Source: Sphaerosporella brunnea (lineage: Eukaryota > Ascomycota > Pezizomycetes > Pezizales > Pyronemataceae). Taken from it: 38,982 nucleotides of DNA. Under the pieces are notes generated by a model that was not told the origin of the DNA, did no database searches, and saw only the letters and a program-made list of their open reading frames with translations. Shown here piece by piece: positions 19,599 to 32,329 of the stretch; the stretch's first letter is position 1; each line of letters begins with the position of its first letter. A program made the position numbers and the translations under genes. The stretch is taken from contig VXIS01000397.1 of the NCBI GenBank assembly GCA_008704415.1, forward strand, positions 1 through 38,982. Direction: 5' to 3'.

Positions 19599-19828
19599 TG
19601 GGTGCGTGACTGGGCGTTTGAGTCCTTTCTTGATGGATGGGTCATGATGAGATGCGATGAATACCCATATATAATATACAGCGGGTTTGTAAGGACGATA
19701 TATCTAGAATAATATGGCGAGATATAATATAATCAACAAAACCAAACCCAACCGTCCAAAGCAAGGAAGAAAAAAAAAAAAAAAAAAAATTAACCAAAAA
19801 GTACTTAACCAGCAAATCACAGTTGCCC
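19599..19828. other. Shared 3' region of two convergent genes
   Basis: A 230-bp gap between the transporter and the orphan coiled-coil gene. It contains an A-run at about 19769-19788 and TATATA words that may serve 3'-end formation. Confidence 0.4.
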
Positions 19829-22438
19829 TCATTGCTCACCGCCGTCACCACCACCGCCGTCACCATCACCATCACCACCACCACCATCACCACCATCACC
19901 ACCACCATTATCACCATTATCATCATCTTCCTCTAGTCCCGCCTCCGCCCTCGCTCGCCTCGCCCTCTCATCCTCCAACCTCTGCCGCTTCAGCACCCTC
20001 AGCTTCTCATCCGACATCCTCATGCGTTCGGGCACAAGATCCCTCAGATCCTTCGCACCCTCATCGACCATGTTATCCTTGGTCGGGTTCCAGCCGGGCG
20101 CGGCCCTCTGGGCGGCTCTAAACGCCTCCTCGCGCTCCTGCGCAGCTTTATACTCGCGCGCGACGCGGGCGCAGGTTTCCTCCCAGTGCTCGAGGCGGAA
20201 CTCCTGGGCCCAGCGCTCCATCTGCTCGAGGTTGCCGACGAAGGCGAACACGCCCAGGGGCACAAGCGTGCGCTCGCTCCTTGCCGTGTAGTCGCCGTTG
20301 TCGCCGCGCTTGCAGAGCGCGGGGCACACCGCGAGCCGGACCTTCCCGATGGGCATGACGTTGTAGGGGAGCGGGAGCGCGCGGGCCCGCGCCTCGATCG
20401 CCTGCACGGCGGGGTCGTCCAGGCCCTTCTCCGCGCCGAGATGGTGCATCCACGAGGTGTCGTAGTCGTAGTCTGCGATCGGCGGCGGCATGCGCGTGTA
20501 GTAGGAGGGCCGCTGGCAGCGCATGGTCACGGCGAGGTCGAAGGCCATCTTGACGATGGCCCAGAGCTCGCGCTTGAGCGCCTTGCGAGCGACCCACTGG
20601 GTGTCCTGGAGGCCGTTGCTCGCCGCGACTTCGGGCGTGATGCGCGCGGGCTCCAGGGTGTCGAAGATCAGGTTTACGACGCCGCTGCGCCACGTGCGCG
20701 TCTCTCCGCGGATCGGGTCGTCGATCAGCGTGAAGATGGACTTCATCATCTTTGCGCGGTTGGTGTGGAAGATCCTGAGCTGGATTTCGGCCTCGCTGCG
20801 GTTCTCCATCGCCTTGAAGATGTCGAATTTCCTCTTGCGGCGCTTCTCGCGCTCCTTGGGCGCCTGCGCGCTGAAAAATTCCAAGATCTGAAGGTCTGTC
20901 TCCGACGCGCCGAGCGGGTCAAAGTCGAGCGGTGCGCCCAGGTGGCCGTCATACAGCGGCGGTGCCCTGTCGCAGCATAGGTTCATGATCTCGTTGTATT
21001 TACGTTTTCTGAAGCTGCTCGTGCCGCGAGTGAACATTCCCGTTGCCAGCGATGATTTTCCGGGGGTGTCAGTGAGGAAGCCGCCGATGGCTTGTTCCTT
21101 GTCGAGCCAGTCGCCGACGGGATTCGGCATTTCTGTGGTCAGGAAGTTGCGGATGGCCTCGAAGATTTCCTCGTGGAGGATGCGGTACACGAGTCCCATG
21201 CAGATGTACCATCTATAGTCTGGGTCTCCACAGTTCCAAAGAGCGATCATGTCGCTGCCCCGCACAGCAATGTCGCGGCTATAGATGGCCATCAAGGGAT
21301 CCATTGGGGAGTTGTGAAGGTTTTCAAAGTAATTATCGGGGAGATCTCCATGCACCGGTGCCTCTTGCCTAGGCAGCCCGACACGGCGGTAGCCAGCCCA
21401 GCACCATTTCCCAATGCGTTGGTAGAGCGCATGCCACTGGTTTGCAAACCACTGATCCGGATAGTCCAAAGTAAACGGACGTGCATTGTTAGCCATTAAC
21501 TGGTTGAGAGCGTCAATGTACGCTCCACAGTCTCCAGGCTGGCCAGCTACAGATCCAGACTTTGACGCAGCTTTTTTAGCGTCCGCAACTTGTTTCTTCA
21601 TCTTCCCGACCTCCTTTTTCAACTCTCGGTTCTCCACTTCCAGCTCGGCCTGCCTTTGTTTGTTGGTTTCGGACTCGCCTGGAGGTAAGCCACCGCTATC
21701 GTCGGTGATCGCATTGAGTCGTTTGTTTTTACTTTCGAGTTGGATCCTCAACGCTGCGTTTCTGACTTCTAGTGTTTTTACATTGGCTCGGAGCGTTTCG
21801 ATTATGGATCTCGCCCCCGGTTCAGGCCGCAACTGTCGGATCTGTTCTCGCAAGGTTCTCAACTCCTCGCGGTATGCCTCGGGGTGCGCTTGAATCGCAT
21901 TATTCGCAGCAACTGGGTGTACCCATCAGCGTCTCCACGCTCTGCAGCAAAATGAAGCAAAGTACATACGTTGCAGCACGGGCATATTTCTAGCTAAATT
22001 AGCTCTCGTGGACTCGATAAAGCGATCCACCATTCTAAAGTTGTCGAGCAGCGCCATATACTGTTCCAGTGCGTTCCGAGCTTTTGTTTGTAGGATCGCG
22101 AACGTGGTGGTGATCATCCCCATGGCCTGCCTGTGTTGAGCATTGTCTGACCCCGGCGCTGCATCCGCCTTGCTGATGAGCGTCTGGAGATACTGCTCGT
22201 TGAATGTGTTAAGGTCTGTAACTATCGATGCGACGTACAGCTCCTTGTCCACCGGTCCTTCCATGTCTCGCGTCAAGACGCTGCTGTCGGTACCAAGGAT
22301 GACGGGCAGCACGATGTTAGCATGTTCCTCTGAGAACTGCGGAACAGTGTATCGGATGTTTTGGAAGTCATCGTCGATGAGCGAGAGCTCGGCGACGCAG
22401 GTGTCGAGATTGATTGTCATTGGCGGGGGCGCGGCCAT
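19829..22438 (-). CDS. Orphan coiled-coil protein with acidic Gly/Asp tail
   Basis: Exons 22438-21970 and 21912-19829 give 850 residues. The 57-nt intron has a GTATGT donor, a CTGAT branch site and a CCCAG acceptor, and joining it in phase 1 links the two frames perfectly. Residues 1-156 are helical with no recognised domain. About 174-280 is a coiled coil with regular Leu, Glu and Lys. About 290-790 looks globular, rich in Trp, Tyr and Arg, with charged patches such as KEREKRRKRKFD. About 815-850 is a tail almost entirely of Asp and Gly, encoded by a CAC/CAT repeat on the plus strand (19846-19926). The start is the ATG with A at -3; an upstream in-frame TTG is not needed. It is head-to-head with the membrane-protein gene, 440 bp away. 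I do not recognise the family. Confidence 0.78.
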
Positions 22439-22878
22439 GATGATGGTGTTCGGTGATAGTCCAGGGAATTGAGAAGGGGCGGCGGGAGAGAGGATATAAG
22501 ATCGTCCGTTTCGAGCCGGGTGGGTAGACAAAGCAGAACAAAGACTGAATCAGACAAAGAAGTGCTGGAATGGTGCGGTACAGTGCAAACAAAGCCCTGG
22601 CCATGAGCGAAAGGGCCAGAAATTCCTGGCCAAATCAAACATCGCTCAGGGCCTTTCCGTTGTTTGTACACTGCATGGTCATGAGGGCTTGATGTCTGCG
22701 GAAAGTCAATCATGGCCACAAACTCGGATTTGCATCACATACTCGCACCCGCACTCCTATGGAGATGATGTGAAAAAGGAATCACTGGCTTTCCCGGTCC
22801 ACACCCCAACTTACCACCGCCCTCAACACCACCGCCGGAAGTGAGTATTGATCGTCTCCGGTAACAGCAGGCCTCGCA
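22439..22878. promoter_or_regulatory. Divergent promoter with a foldback insert
   Basis: The 440-bp space drives the orphan coiled-coil gene leftward and the membrane-protein gene rightward. It contains the inverted-repeat element at 22581-22673. I see no clear TATA box. Confidence 0.4.
22581..22673. mobile_element. Small foldback element, possible hAT-type MITE
   Basis: The segment starts CAGTGCAAACAA and its other end, read on the opposite strand, starts CAGTGTACAAACAA. The arms continue with related GCCCTGgcc/GGCCCTGAGCGA words for about 30 bp. The CAGTG ends resemble those of the element at 824-1152. No clean 8-bp target duplication is visible. It may instead be a promoter palindrome. 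Confidence 0.35.
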
Positions 22879-24061
22879 ATGCGTTTTAGGCTCACAGCAT
22901 TCCTCGCCGCATTGATGGGGGCTGGCGCCAGTGCGCATCCAGCGGTTGGTACCGATGGCGCCATGACAACCACAGTCGAGTCCGCCGTCTGTATCCGCAA
23001 CGAAACTTCAGTAGGTAGCCCACAATAAATTCCAGAACTGGATCGCCACTGACAAATGAATAAAGACAATCTTGGGTGCTCGGTTGTTGCCGGGCGCTGT
23101 AGTCGAAAAGAGAGCGATCCTCGACATCACCATTACTACCGACCTCAGCGCACTGGTGTCCACAGCTGTTACCACGATCACGTCCTCAGCTACCAGCTCT
23201 TCCCCGACTACCACCACCTCTCCGGTGGCCACCAACTCCCCAACTACCGCCTCCAGTGCACCCACTGCGGCTTTCACCACAACGATAACCTCCAGTATCA
23301 GCACAGTCCTCAGCACCCCCAAAATTCCCGTCGTCCAGGCTGTACCAACCAGTACGACTGATAACGAGGAGTTAGGCTCTGCCACTGTACCCGCCACCGT
23401 CACTGAGTCACCCTCCCCTACCTCAGGGCCGGAACTCTCGAACCCAGCCACCATCACCACCACCCCTAATCACAGCAACACACTCCTGCGCATGTTCGCT
23501 CTGGCATTTTCCAGTATTGTGATCTGCATCGCCACCCTCGACGGAATAGGTATGTATTTGTGGCATCGCCAGATTGTGTTGAGCCACCGGGCGTGGCGCA
23601 GGTTGCACGGGGGGCAGGCGATGCAGATCAACGACGAGGGCGTTTTGGAGTGGTTTCCACACCCGGCTCGAGTGCATGAGACGATCCGAGTGATCAAAAC
23701 CATGGTGAAACCCGAGGCTCCACGCTCGCCTGTCCCGCCCGCGGTTGTGCCCAGGATTAAGGGAATCAAATACGTCGACGGGCATTGGGAGAAGTTGAGT
23801 CCGGAGGAACAGGCGGTGAGGGACAAGAAACGCAGGAGGAGACGCTTGAGGGAGGAAATGGAGAGAGAGCGGAAAGAGGAGAAAGAAACGGAGCAAAAGA
23901 GCATGGAGGAAGCGGAGATGAGGCTTGGTGTGGCAAACACCTTCTGGAATTTGGGCGAGAGCCTTTTCCCGAGCAATTGGGTAGATTCTCATTTTGATGC
24001 TATCCTCTCGGGACTGAGCGCAAATAATCTCCCAGCAGGTGAGGCGGGATCGAGCTGTTAA
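22879..24061 (+). CDS. Secretory single-pass membrane protein with Ser/Thr-rich ectodomain
   Basis: Exons 22879-23010 and 23066-24061 give 375 residues. The 55-nt intron has a GTAGGT donor and a CTGAC branch site and joins in phase 0. Residues 1-19 form a signal peptide with a likely A-S-A cleavage site. Residues about 50-180 are dominated by Ser, Thr, Pro and Ala and look heavily O-mannosylated. One membrane helix lies at about 188-211. The cytosolic part carries a Lys/Arg-rich stretch, then a charged helix at about 291-335 and a Trp/Phe-containing C-terminus. This layout resembles Mid2/Wsc-type cell-wall sensors, but the WSC cysteine domain is absent and the ectodomain has almost no Cys, so the role is inference. 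The orphan coiled-coil gene is its divergent neighbour. Without the first exon there would be no signal peptide, which supports the splice. Confidence 0.75.
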
Positions 24062-26470
24062 GTCGTGAAGGCTTCGGGAATGCGTTGATTGCGTATCTTT
24101 GATATCATGTTGGCGTTCCTAGTTTTTAGCTCTTTTGCGAATAAATGTGTTTGGGTAACTGCGCTGGATGCTATTGTGGCTAGAATACCTGTTAGCATTG
24201 GGCCGTGCGAACAAAGTGCATTCCACATCTACTTCGTTTGTTTTACAACCAAGCAGACAACTCCAATTTCGAACTGGAGCGGGCATGCGCCACTTCAACC
24301 TCCAGCACAAGCCCAGCTAGCCGAGATAGCTCTGTGGCGGGTTGAAGAAGTTCTTGCATCGGAGGAAGGTTGGCATATTCTTTCCCAGTCCCTGGGGCGA
24401 GCATCGTATGCTAGTCCAACGCAGTAAATCTTTTTAATCAAACAGTAACAGGGCTTATGGGTATCGATAGGAGGGGTAAGCATACCCGTTTTGCCAAGAC
24501 GCGCATTTTGGAAGAAGATTTAGAAGCGAAGAAGCGGGTGGGTGTGGAGTAAACAGCTTTCCGAAACCTTGAGAACAGCACATTGCTCGTCCCAGTAGAC
24601 CACACCCAGACCGGTAGAGTCCCCCCTTTCCCAACGTCCGCGAAGATCCGAATGTTTTGTCTGCGGTATCGTGAAACAACACTTCTCAAAAATAGGTGTC
24701 CAGCACGCGCAAAACAGCACGATCAACGAAGGGGGTGATGTTCTCAGGAAGAAAAGAGATGCGGTGTCTGTCCTGGAGATCGCCCCACGGCCCTAAAACA
24801 ATAGTAACGCCGCCGCTCTCTCTCAGGGTGGGTACTGACGTGAGCGGGTGGCATTCGGGATTTCTTGAGGCGATCCATCCGATGGCGTCTCGCTAGCGAT
24901 GTTGGGAAGCGAGGCGGGAGTAAATTCAGTATACCGACCCTCTCAATATCACCACAAATTCCCGGCCACAACAAACCGTCAACGGGTTGGCGAAGTCGCC
25001 TTAGTTGTTCCCTTGCCGGCCTATGAGGTTTGACCAACTCTTTATTGTGGTTGTCGAGAAACCGCGTTGTTTTATCCTTCTACGTTGTTACATAGGGCCA
25101 GGGGCGACATACGTAGCAGCAGCAAGCAGCTCGATCTCCGGCGCTCCGGACGTCCGCTCTTCGCTGATCATCTTTCTTTCAGCTTGCCGCTGAAGCGACA
25201 TATTAACCTGAAATTGTAACCCCCTGTGGAGGCCGTCGTAAAGTACACTCGATTCCCGGTCAGCGCTTTCTAGCTAGCTCTCAATGCATCTCTTAGAGCA
25301 GCCACACCAGCACTCCTGTCCCAGTTTTTGGGAGCTGGAAGCTCTTGGACTGCCTATAGCAAGAGTAGAGTTGCGGACGAAGGTGGCGAAGTCAGAGCGG
25401 CCGCTGGGGAAGACCCGGAATTGTGGAGAGCTCGAAAGCTTCCCACATGGATTGTTGGGGGTAATAAGATGAGGGCCGAGGTTCAGAGCCTCGATCGATG
25501 AGCTCTAGTAGGTACATGTTCTGTTTCTTTCTTTTGTTTCCCCTCTTGTACTTTTCCTTCTGGTAGTTTGGGGACCCTTGAGATTGCATCAATAAAGGGG
25601 CGGACGAGATAAGGGCGGGGAAGAGTAGGGGTCTGTCGCGGTCGAAAACAGACATAAACTTGATGACAAACAAACAAAACCATTATTTTGAGGAGAGTAT
25701 TTTGGCCCAAACAAAATCTTGAGGAAACACCATTTTCTGCTCAATCATGGTGTTTACGACCTGATACCCTTTTTGTGGTGAGCGTTAATTCAGAGAACCC
25801 CTGACATAATTATTTCCCCTACATGAGCACCACGTAACGGATATTGAACCTCCATCTTCTGGGAAAAGAGCCACATAATAGTTATATAACTATTTTCCAA
25901 CCCCCCCTTCCTGCTAAGGTAGGTATTGGTGCGAACGTAACCCCTTTCCCTCTCTTCACACTGTCCACAGCAGGACTGACGACGGCGACGGGTAATAAAT
26001 TTTCTTCTTGTTAGTACGTTTTTCTGAATTCCCGGCCGATCCCGCGTACATCGCTAGGGTATTGTGTGATAGCCAATTGCAATGACGCCGGCTTTATAAT
26101 TACTTACGAACTTACAATTTCCAGGCCCGTTGAATAGCGCTTCTCGGGGCAGCTGAAAGCGATATGGACTGCTTCACCAATCTCTCTCCCCCTCCCGACA
26201 TTGTGTGGGCAAGCAAGCTCACCGACAAATCAATATATACAAAGCTACTCCGCCCCCGGCCAGGGCGTGGTTTTCGCCTCAAACCGCTCAATTCCTATAC
26301 ACAACTAACTCACTGAACCCATTTCATCATACTCTATGGACACCAAACAATAAGTATCCACAAAATTCCACTCTAACAAGAAAACAGAAAAAGCTCATTT
26401 TCAACTCCCAACTCCCGACGCCATCTTCCTTCCATCACACTCCAACACACAACTAAATCGGACAAACCCA
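24062..26470. other. 2.4-kb region without a recognised gene
   Basis: Only short open frames (60-112 codons) without domains occur here. The stretch contains the second dispersed repeat copy (25573-25640) and a perfect 18-bp palindrome at 25877-25894. The part above 26200 is A/C-rich and is likely the 3' side of IML1. Confidence 0.5.
25573..25640 (-). repeat. Second copy of the dispersed repeat
   Basis: Read on the minus strand, this copy has CAGACCC followed by the 34-nt core shared with 7307-7340 at about 85% identity. An A/G-rich stretch downstream (down to about 25521) could be a decayed A-tail. Confidence 0.4.
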
Positions 26471-29400
26471 CTACTTAGCCAGCATAAACCCCTCCTCCTC
26501 ACCACTCCCCGTCTCACCACTCCCCGTCTCACCACTCCTAAGACTAAGCGCCTTCCCCTCTCTTCCACCAAACGCATGCACCTCACTCGCGCCCACGGTG
26601 GGGGATCCCATCCTGACCACGCCCACAGGCGCAATAATAGGGCTATCCCATCTTCCGCCGACGAGGCCACTCTGCGAATGTCTCGCACCAGCACGGCCCC
26701 TCAAGACCTCCTCATAGAACCGCCTCAATGCCTCGGCATCACCTAGGAACGCCTCCATCTCCTCCTTAATCCCCTCCGGCGTGGGTAGGGGTACGACAGA
26801 CGGGGAGACGGGCGAGGAAACATCGACTGCGGAGGCGGCTGAGCTGGCGGTGCCTAAGCGCTGCGGCGGGGAGGTGACGCGAAGGGTGTATGCGCGGTTT
26901 GCCATCAGGTGGAAATCGCCCACATCCGAGATTTGTGCAAAGAGTACACCTGAGCGGTGGATATACTGGCTCCATTGGTAGTTGAGGCTGCCCCAGGAGT
27001 AGCGGACCTTCACGTCCTCCGGGAAGTTAGAGGCGGCTTCTGTGTCGAGGACGAAGTTGAATTTTTTGAGGATGAGCTTATGGAACATCCATGGATCGGG
27101 CGGGGGCGGTGGCTGGAGAGAGGTCGGGGGAGGGAAAGTGGAGAGAGGCGAGAGGATGGTGCTGAGCTCCATGTTCTCGGAGAGGGAGACAGTGCTGACA
27201 GGTGAAGGCGGGGGAGGAGGTGCAAGGGCGGGCCTGAGCACTATTGGCGCACGGAATAGGTTAGTCTGCGAAATACGTGAGACTTCGTCGATAGGTGCTT
27301 CGACCAGCTTGAGTCCATAGCGGTCTACGGTGCGTGCCCAGGAGGTGAGGCAGTCCTCGATCAGCTTGCCAGTCGTGTTCATCCAGTCGATGCGAATGTG
27401 ATAGCAGTTATCCGGATTGTGGAGGCGATCGTAGTGCAGAGTGATGACTTCAGGACGGTAACTCTTGTGTGACGGGTCCACGTCGTATTTCATCGACTTT
27501 GAAAGCTCCACCTCTGCCTTCTTCTTCGGGTGCGTGGAGGCCGTCGGTGTTTTCCCACCAGCACCCTCAGTGCTCACGGAATCATCAGTGAGCATCGAAC
27601 TAGATCGGGACCGTGAGCGTTGAGGCGGAAAAGAAGCGGTATCAGTCGTCGGTGTGGGAGGAACTGATTTGTTGAAGGTTCCAAGCCAACCGCCCTTGCT
27701 GGATGGCCTCTGAGGCGTCGCATATTGCTCCGCAATCCGGTAAAAGTAGTTCCCGTCCCTGAACTCGTGGCGTTTATCGACGTGTTGGAAAAGTCCTTGC
27801 TGTAGTAAGGTCCTACCCACGTTCTCGGCTTCAGGCCGAGTGTTGACATCCTTAAAGTTCTCCACGATCCAGGTCACCATTTCTTCACCGATAAAACAGT
27901 TGGTATGAAGCCTGATATGCCAGCGCCTGGTTTGCATTGGAACGCCTCGCGGGCCTTGCAGCTCCTGTGCGATCGCGTTTAGGTCAAGGTTCTTGGATTC
28001 AAACATCTCAGTCGTCAGCAGCTGACTGCGTCTCATGTGTCCATCACCATCCATCTGAGATAACGTTTCCAGCTCTTGCGCAACGGCCACGGAAGGATCT
28101 ACGGTTTTGTACAGAATCTGCAGGGGATTCTTTTCCTTCGCCCTTTGACGGCCGCCGTATCGCTCATAATGTCGCTCCTCCGGCGGGACGTAACGATTAC
28201 GTTGGAATATCATAGTCAAACGTCGTATACCCTCCAGGCGGATCTCTTCGTCATTCAGCTCTGCGCCTGGTGCCTGCCCACGTTTTGCAGAAGCAGGAGG
28301 ATCAACAGGAATCAACACGAAACGTGCCCGGCAGAATTTCAACTGGTCTGTGAGCTCGTCTTCATAACCGCCGATATATTGGTCCGCGTAATTCCAGTTA
28401 TAATCACCGGAAGGTTGGCTAAACGTCGCTTTCACGGGCCTGTAAGTTGGCTTCAGTTGCGTTTTGATGTAGCTTGTGTACTCATCGCTTTCAGAAGGCT
28501 TGTTCGACATGATGGCCGTTGCCGGCTTGCGAATGTACCGCTTCGCTTCGACGTTGTACTCTTCGTCGCAGATGAGTTGATGGATCTGAGAACCACGACT
28601 CATGAAGCATGAAGAACCGGGTTTGCACATGTAGTTCAAGTCGTAAATACCCGTCTGACCTCCTCGTCCTTGAGTTGCCTCCATAACCCTATTTCCCACG
28701 ACGATCTGGAAGCCTTGCTCCAGGCGAAGCGCAATCATTGCTCTAACCAGCGCTTCCCGGTCTCCAGAAGTTTCCCCAAGTTCATAATCTGAGTTTTGCG
28801 AGATGACATAAGGACTCTCCTGATATTCCGTCGCCAATTGCTCGGCGGAAGGAAAGTGTTCGGTAGTCAAGGGAAGGAGGGCCGGTGTGCAAAGACTCTT
28901 CCACTTGACTGACGAGATCTTCACAGGTTTCGGGAATACATGGTGCCATCTTCGGTACTGGTTGATGAACGTGTGCGTATTCTTTTTCGGATTGCTTGGA
29001 TTCAAAACTTGCACCCACGGTGCTATGGCTGATGTCGGTGATACCGTCGCTGGTAGATTTGCATTCTTCTCCGCATTTGCAACCAGGTCGTTCCTAGGGC
29101 CCGCTGGTCGGCTCAGTGCGGAATCACGCATCCCTCGTTGTGTATGGTAATCTAGGGTGTGCTGGTTATGTGGTGATCCTACAAGGCTTCTCCTTCGATC
29201 CCTGGCTTCTTTTGAGACCTCGAGGGAGGACGTCGCGTGGTGATTTGAGCCATGAATAGATATTGGCCGTGTGCCCCAAGTCATGGATGGCTTTTCTGGC
29301 ACGTCTTCAAGCCTTGCATCCCGATTGCTTCTTGGAGAGAGCGGGCCGGTGCTTTTTGGAGAAGCAAGGCTGTGCTCACTTGTGTCAAAGCCTCTTGTGA

Positions 29401-32128
29401 CCATTGTTCCAAGCCCAGTAACATCGGTAGTTGTAGCCTTCGCCGCGGACTTGGTCGCACCTCCCCAGGCCTTGAACCCAAAGCTGATCTGTCTCAGCCG
29501 AGCGGCTGGTCTTGTTAAAAGTGCACCAGCGGCGCTGCTGAGTGTGTTAGGCTCAGCTGACGAAGGCGTTGACGTCAAATGCTGTAGCTGGGTTTCAGTG
29601 GTCTCGGTAGGGCTTGTCAACTCAGGACAACGCTCCTTCATTTTGCGGTCAAAGAACCCACCGTGACGCGCGGATGCCGGCCGTGAATCGTCGCCTCGAA
29701 AGCTCGTTCCAAGAACCAACGGATCTTCCTCATCGAGTGTCTTCAAGATCTTCTTTTCTTGTTCCTCGATGCCAACCTTCTTTTCTTCTGCTCGGGCGAT
29801 GGCCTCTTTGAAGTATTGCAGTGGACGGAAAGAGAGATCGTCATATTCATCCATCCATCCAAAGTGTTCCTCCTTCCACTGATCTCTCCTCTTCTTTTCT
29901 GCATCCTTGGAAGTAACTTCCTTCGATGGCCCATCTTCCGGGAACGGTTTCCAGAGAGGATTATCGTGAAGAAACGGAACAGTGATGCACGAAGTCTCGT
30001 TCTCGACAATTCCCATCATTTGAAGCTCGTAAATTTTGCAGCGCGCCCTAAACACCTGCTTGGCCTTCTTCTTTTGCAATTTTGGATCTTTCCGCTTTTC
30101 CACCTTTCCACTCCCAGGGCCACGACTGCGACGCGTTTTCTTTTCAGATGCCGAAGACCAGAAAGATATGTCGATCCAATGCGGCATGGCATAAACCCAC
30201 TCTCCCGGTTGAAGTTGATGGCCAGAGTGCTTTGGAGGGGATACTCCCGGCCGGCTCAGTTGATTTTCCTCATCTCTGCTGCTGGCGGGATTGCGGTACC
30301 GGAACAGTGGGACCATGTGCAACGGAGCTCTACTCAAACAGACAAGATCGATCCCCATCCCATTCGCAATCAGCCCTTCAGTTGTCGCTTTCAGCATTTC
30401 GTAATCCACTTCGAAAATACCAGTGCCGGGGGTTATCATGACGATCGAAACACCAGTACGCACTAGATCAACGTCGATGTATGTCTTCGAATACTGAATT
30501 GTGGCGAGATTTATAGCCTCCAAAATATTTCCGTGGATAGCGGCCGAAGGTCGACCAGCGATAATCGTCTTTGGCGGGCGTGGCGGTCTCCCCGTAGGTG
30601 GTAACCGCGGGGAGTGATGCGGGGTGGCCAACGGCCGGAACTTGTCGACTGGCAGCATTGACGGCGTGCCAGGCCTCGACACCATACTGGCAGCCGATGA
30701 AGCCGGCGGTGTAAGGTCCATCATGGCATACTCTGGGCCGTCGTCCTCCGGAACCGATTGCACCATGCAGTCCCTCAGGAATATCGCAAACTCGCGCTTG
30801 AGCTGGTGAAGAATGACTGTCCATTCTGCATTGCCGATGTTGGAGATTACCACACGGAAGAAATCGCGGTACCGTCGCCCTTCACCCAATTCAATCCCTC
30901 CAGGTGTGCCCAAAAACTCTTCGCCATCGTGTTTGTTTTCTGGACAAACGATACCGACTGGCTCGCCGTGTTCGTACACGATACGGGTGAATAGCACTAT
31001 CGAGACAAGATGATGGGCATCGATCCGCCGCCATCGCTTGAAAAGCTCGGGTAGAAATCCGTTGATCAACTTGTTGAACATTATCTCTCCACCCACACCC
31101 CCCGTGCCGCCAGTCAGTGAGTCAGCGTTTTCTTCAGCAGCGTCCCCATCAGCGTCGCCGTCTCCGTCATAAGTGTCAAACTGCCACATCTCCCGGCTCA
31201 TTTGTATGAAAATCACGTATCTTGCGGATTCGGATCTAAATATTGGCACCGTCCGAGGCGAAAAATAGGCGGACCGGACCTTTTCACCCCGCACCCAGAT
31301 GTTGCCAACCGTAGCTCGGATGGAACCGATGAAGAGGAGCTTTTGCTGTTTGTATGGACACGTATTGGAGAGGAGTGATGTGGTGAGTCGCCATGTATCG
31401 CTGCGAGTGATGTGCTGGTCGCGGAAGAATATTTCGACGTGCGAAGCTTCGTGGAGGGGCTTGTCGACCTTTACAGCAGTAAGCGCTCAGCATCCCTCGA
31501 CGATCACTGCCACAGGGCGCAAAATCATACGATTGTAACTCGAACAGTAGCTCTAGAGGGAAACCCGAATAATGCGGCAACGTGGTTTGCAAGCGATATC
31601 TATCTTAATAAGCTTCAGGGTCGTGACATCTCACGGATCTCAGTCTTCTCATACTTGCACATTGAGCTTTCTCTGCGACTCTTCAAGCTCTCGGATCACG
31701 AATAGGAATCTCCCTTCCTCATCCTCCTTCTGCCGCGTTCCGCTTTTGGACCTGTCATCATCGCCAGCTACCGACCCCGCATAGCTTCCTTTGCGCAACG
31801 ATGTACGCCTGTCCCCAGCGCCGCTCCCATTGTCGGATACATGCCCGTTTCCGCCGGACGAATAGCCTTCCGACGACATGTTCCCGCCAGCAGAGGTCGT
31901 GGTCTGCGGGATAAGCCGCACCTCGGCCACGTCGCCTGGCTTCGCCACGCCCGGCGGGAAAAGTTCATAGTTGAGTACAGAATCGAAGCGCGAGAGGGCG
32001 CCGGGAGCTTCGGGATCGTGAATCCATAACGTGAGGGTTCTTGAGTTAGAGTTCAACTGATTGCTACCGGGGTAAGTCGTGTGCGCCGTTGACGGAGGAT
32101 AAAGGTTCGTGGTGGATGGGCGAGACAT
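26471..32128 (-). CDS. IML1, GATOR1/SEACIT subunit (DEPDC5 homologue)
   Basis: Exons 32128-31655, 31599-31531 and 31468-26471 give 1846 residues. Introns of 55 and 62 nt, both with GTATGA donors, join in phase 0. The spliced N-terminus restores the conserved segment running through HVAALFGFPSRATVRV and SHVEIFFRDQHITRSDTWRL. IML1 is the membrane-tethering subunit of the complex with NPR2 and NPR3 that acts as GAP for the Gtr1/Rag GTPase and so inhibits TORC1 at the vacuole under amino-acid or nitrogen starvation. The IML1 domain spans roughly 160-480. A DEP domain lies at about 1355-1428 (RWHIRLHTNCFIGEEMVTWI). Low-complexity Ser/Pro stretches separate the blocks, as in other filamentous fungi. 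It is longer than the yeast protein (about 1580), mainly through such linkers. It is divergent from MCM6. Confidence 0.94.
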
Positions 32129-32329
32129 GTTGCGCGAGGGTTCAGATTGTTAATGGATGGATGGATGGACGGGCTAGAAATTAATTGGCAGTGTTTCTGT
32201 TCAGCGGAGGACAAGCATTGCGACGATGGGTCATGCTGTTTGTGCGGCGGAATGCATATTCGGCGACGTGAGCTGTTGTTGCTGGGGGCCGATACTGATC
32301 TGGGAAGTTCTTTAGCTTTGCGCGAGGTG

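Noticed and set aside
21926..22531. Upstream extension of the orphan gene to an in-frame TTG
   Set aside because: A normal ATG with A at -3 lies 93 nt further in, and the extension has no conserved feature.
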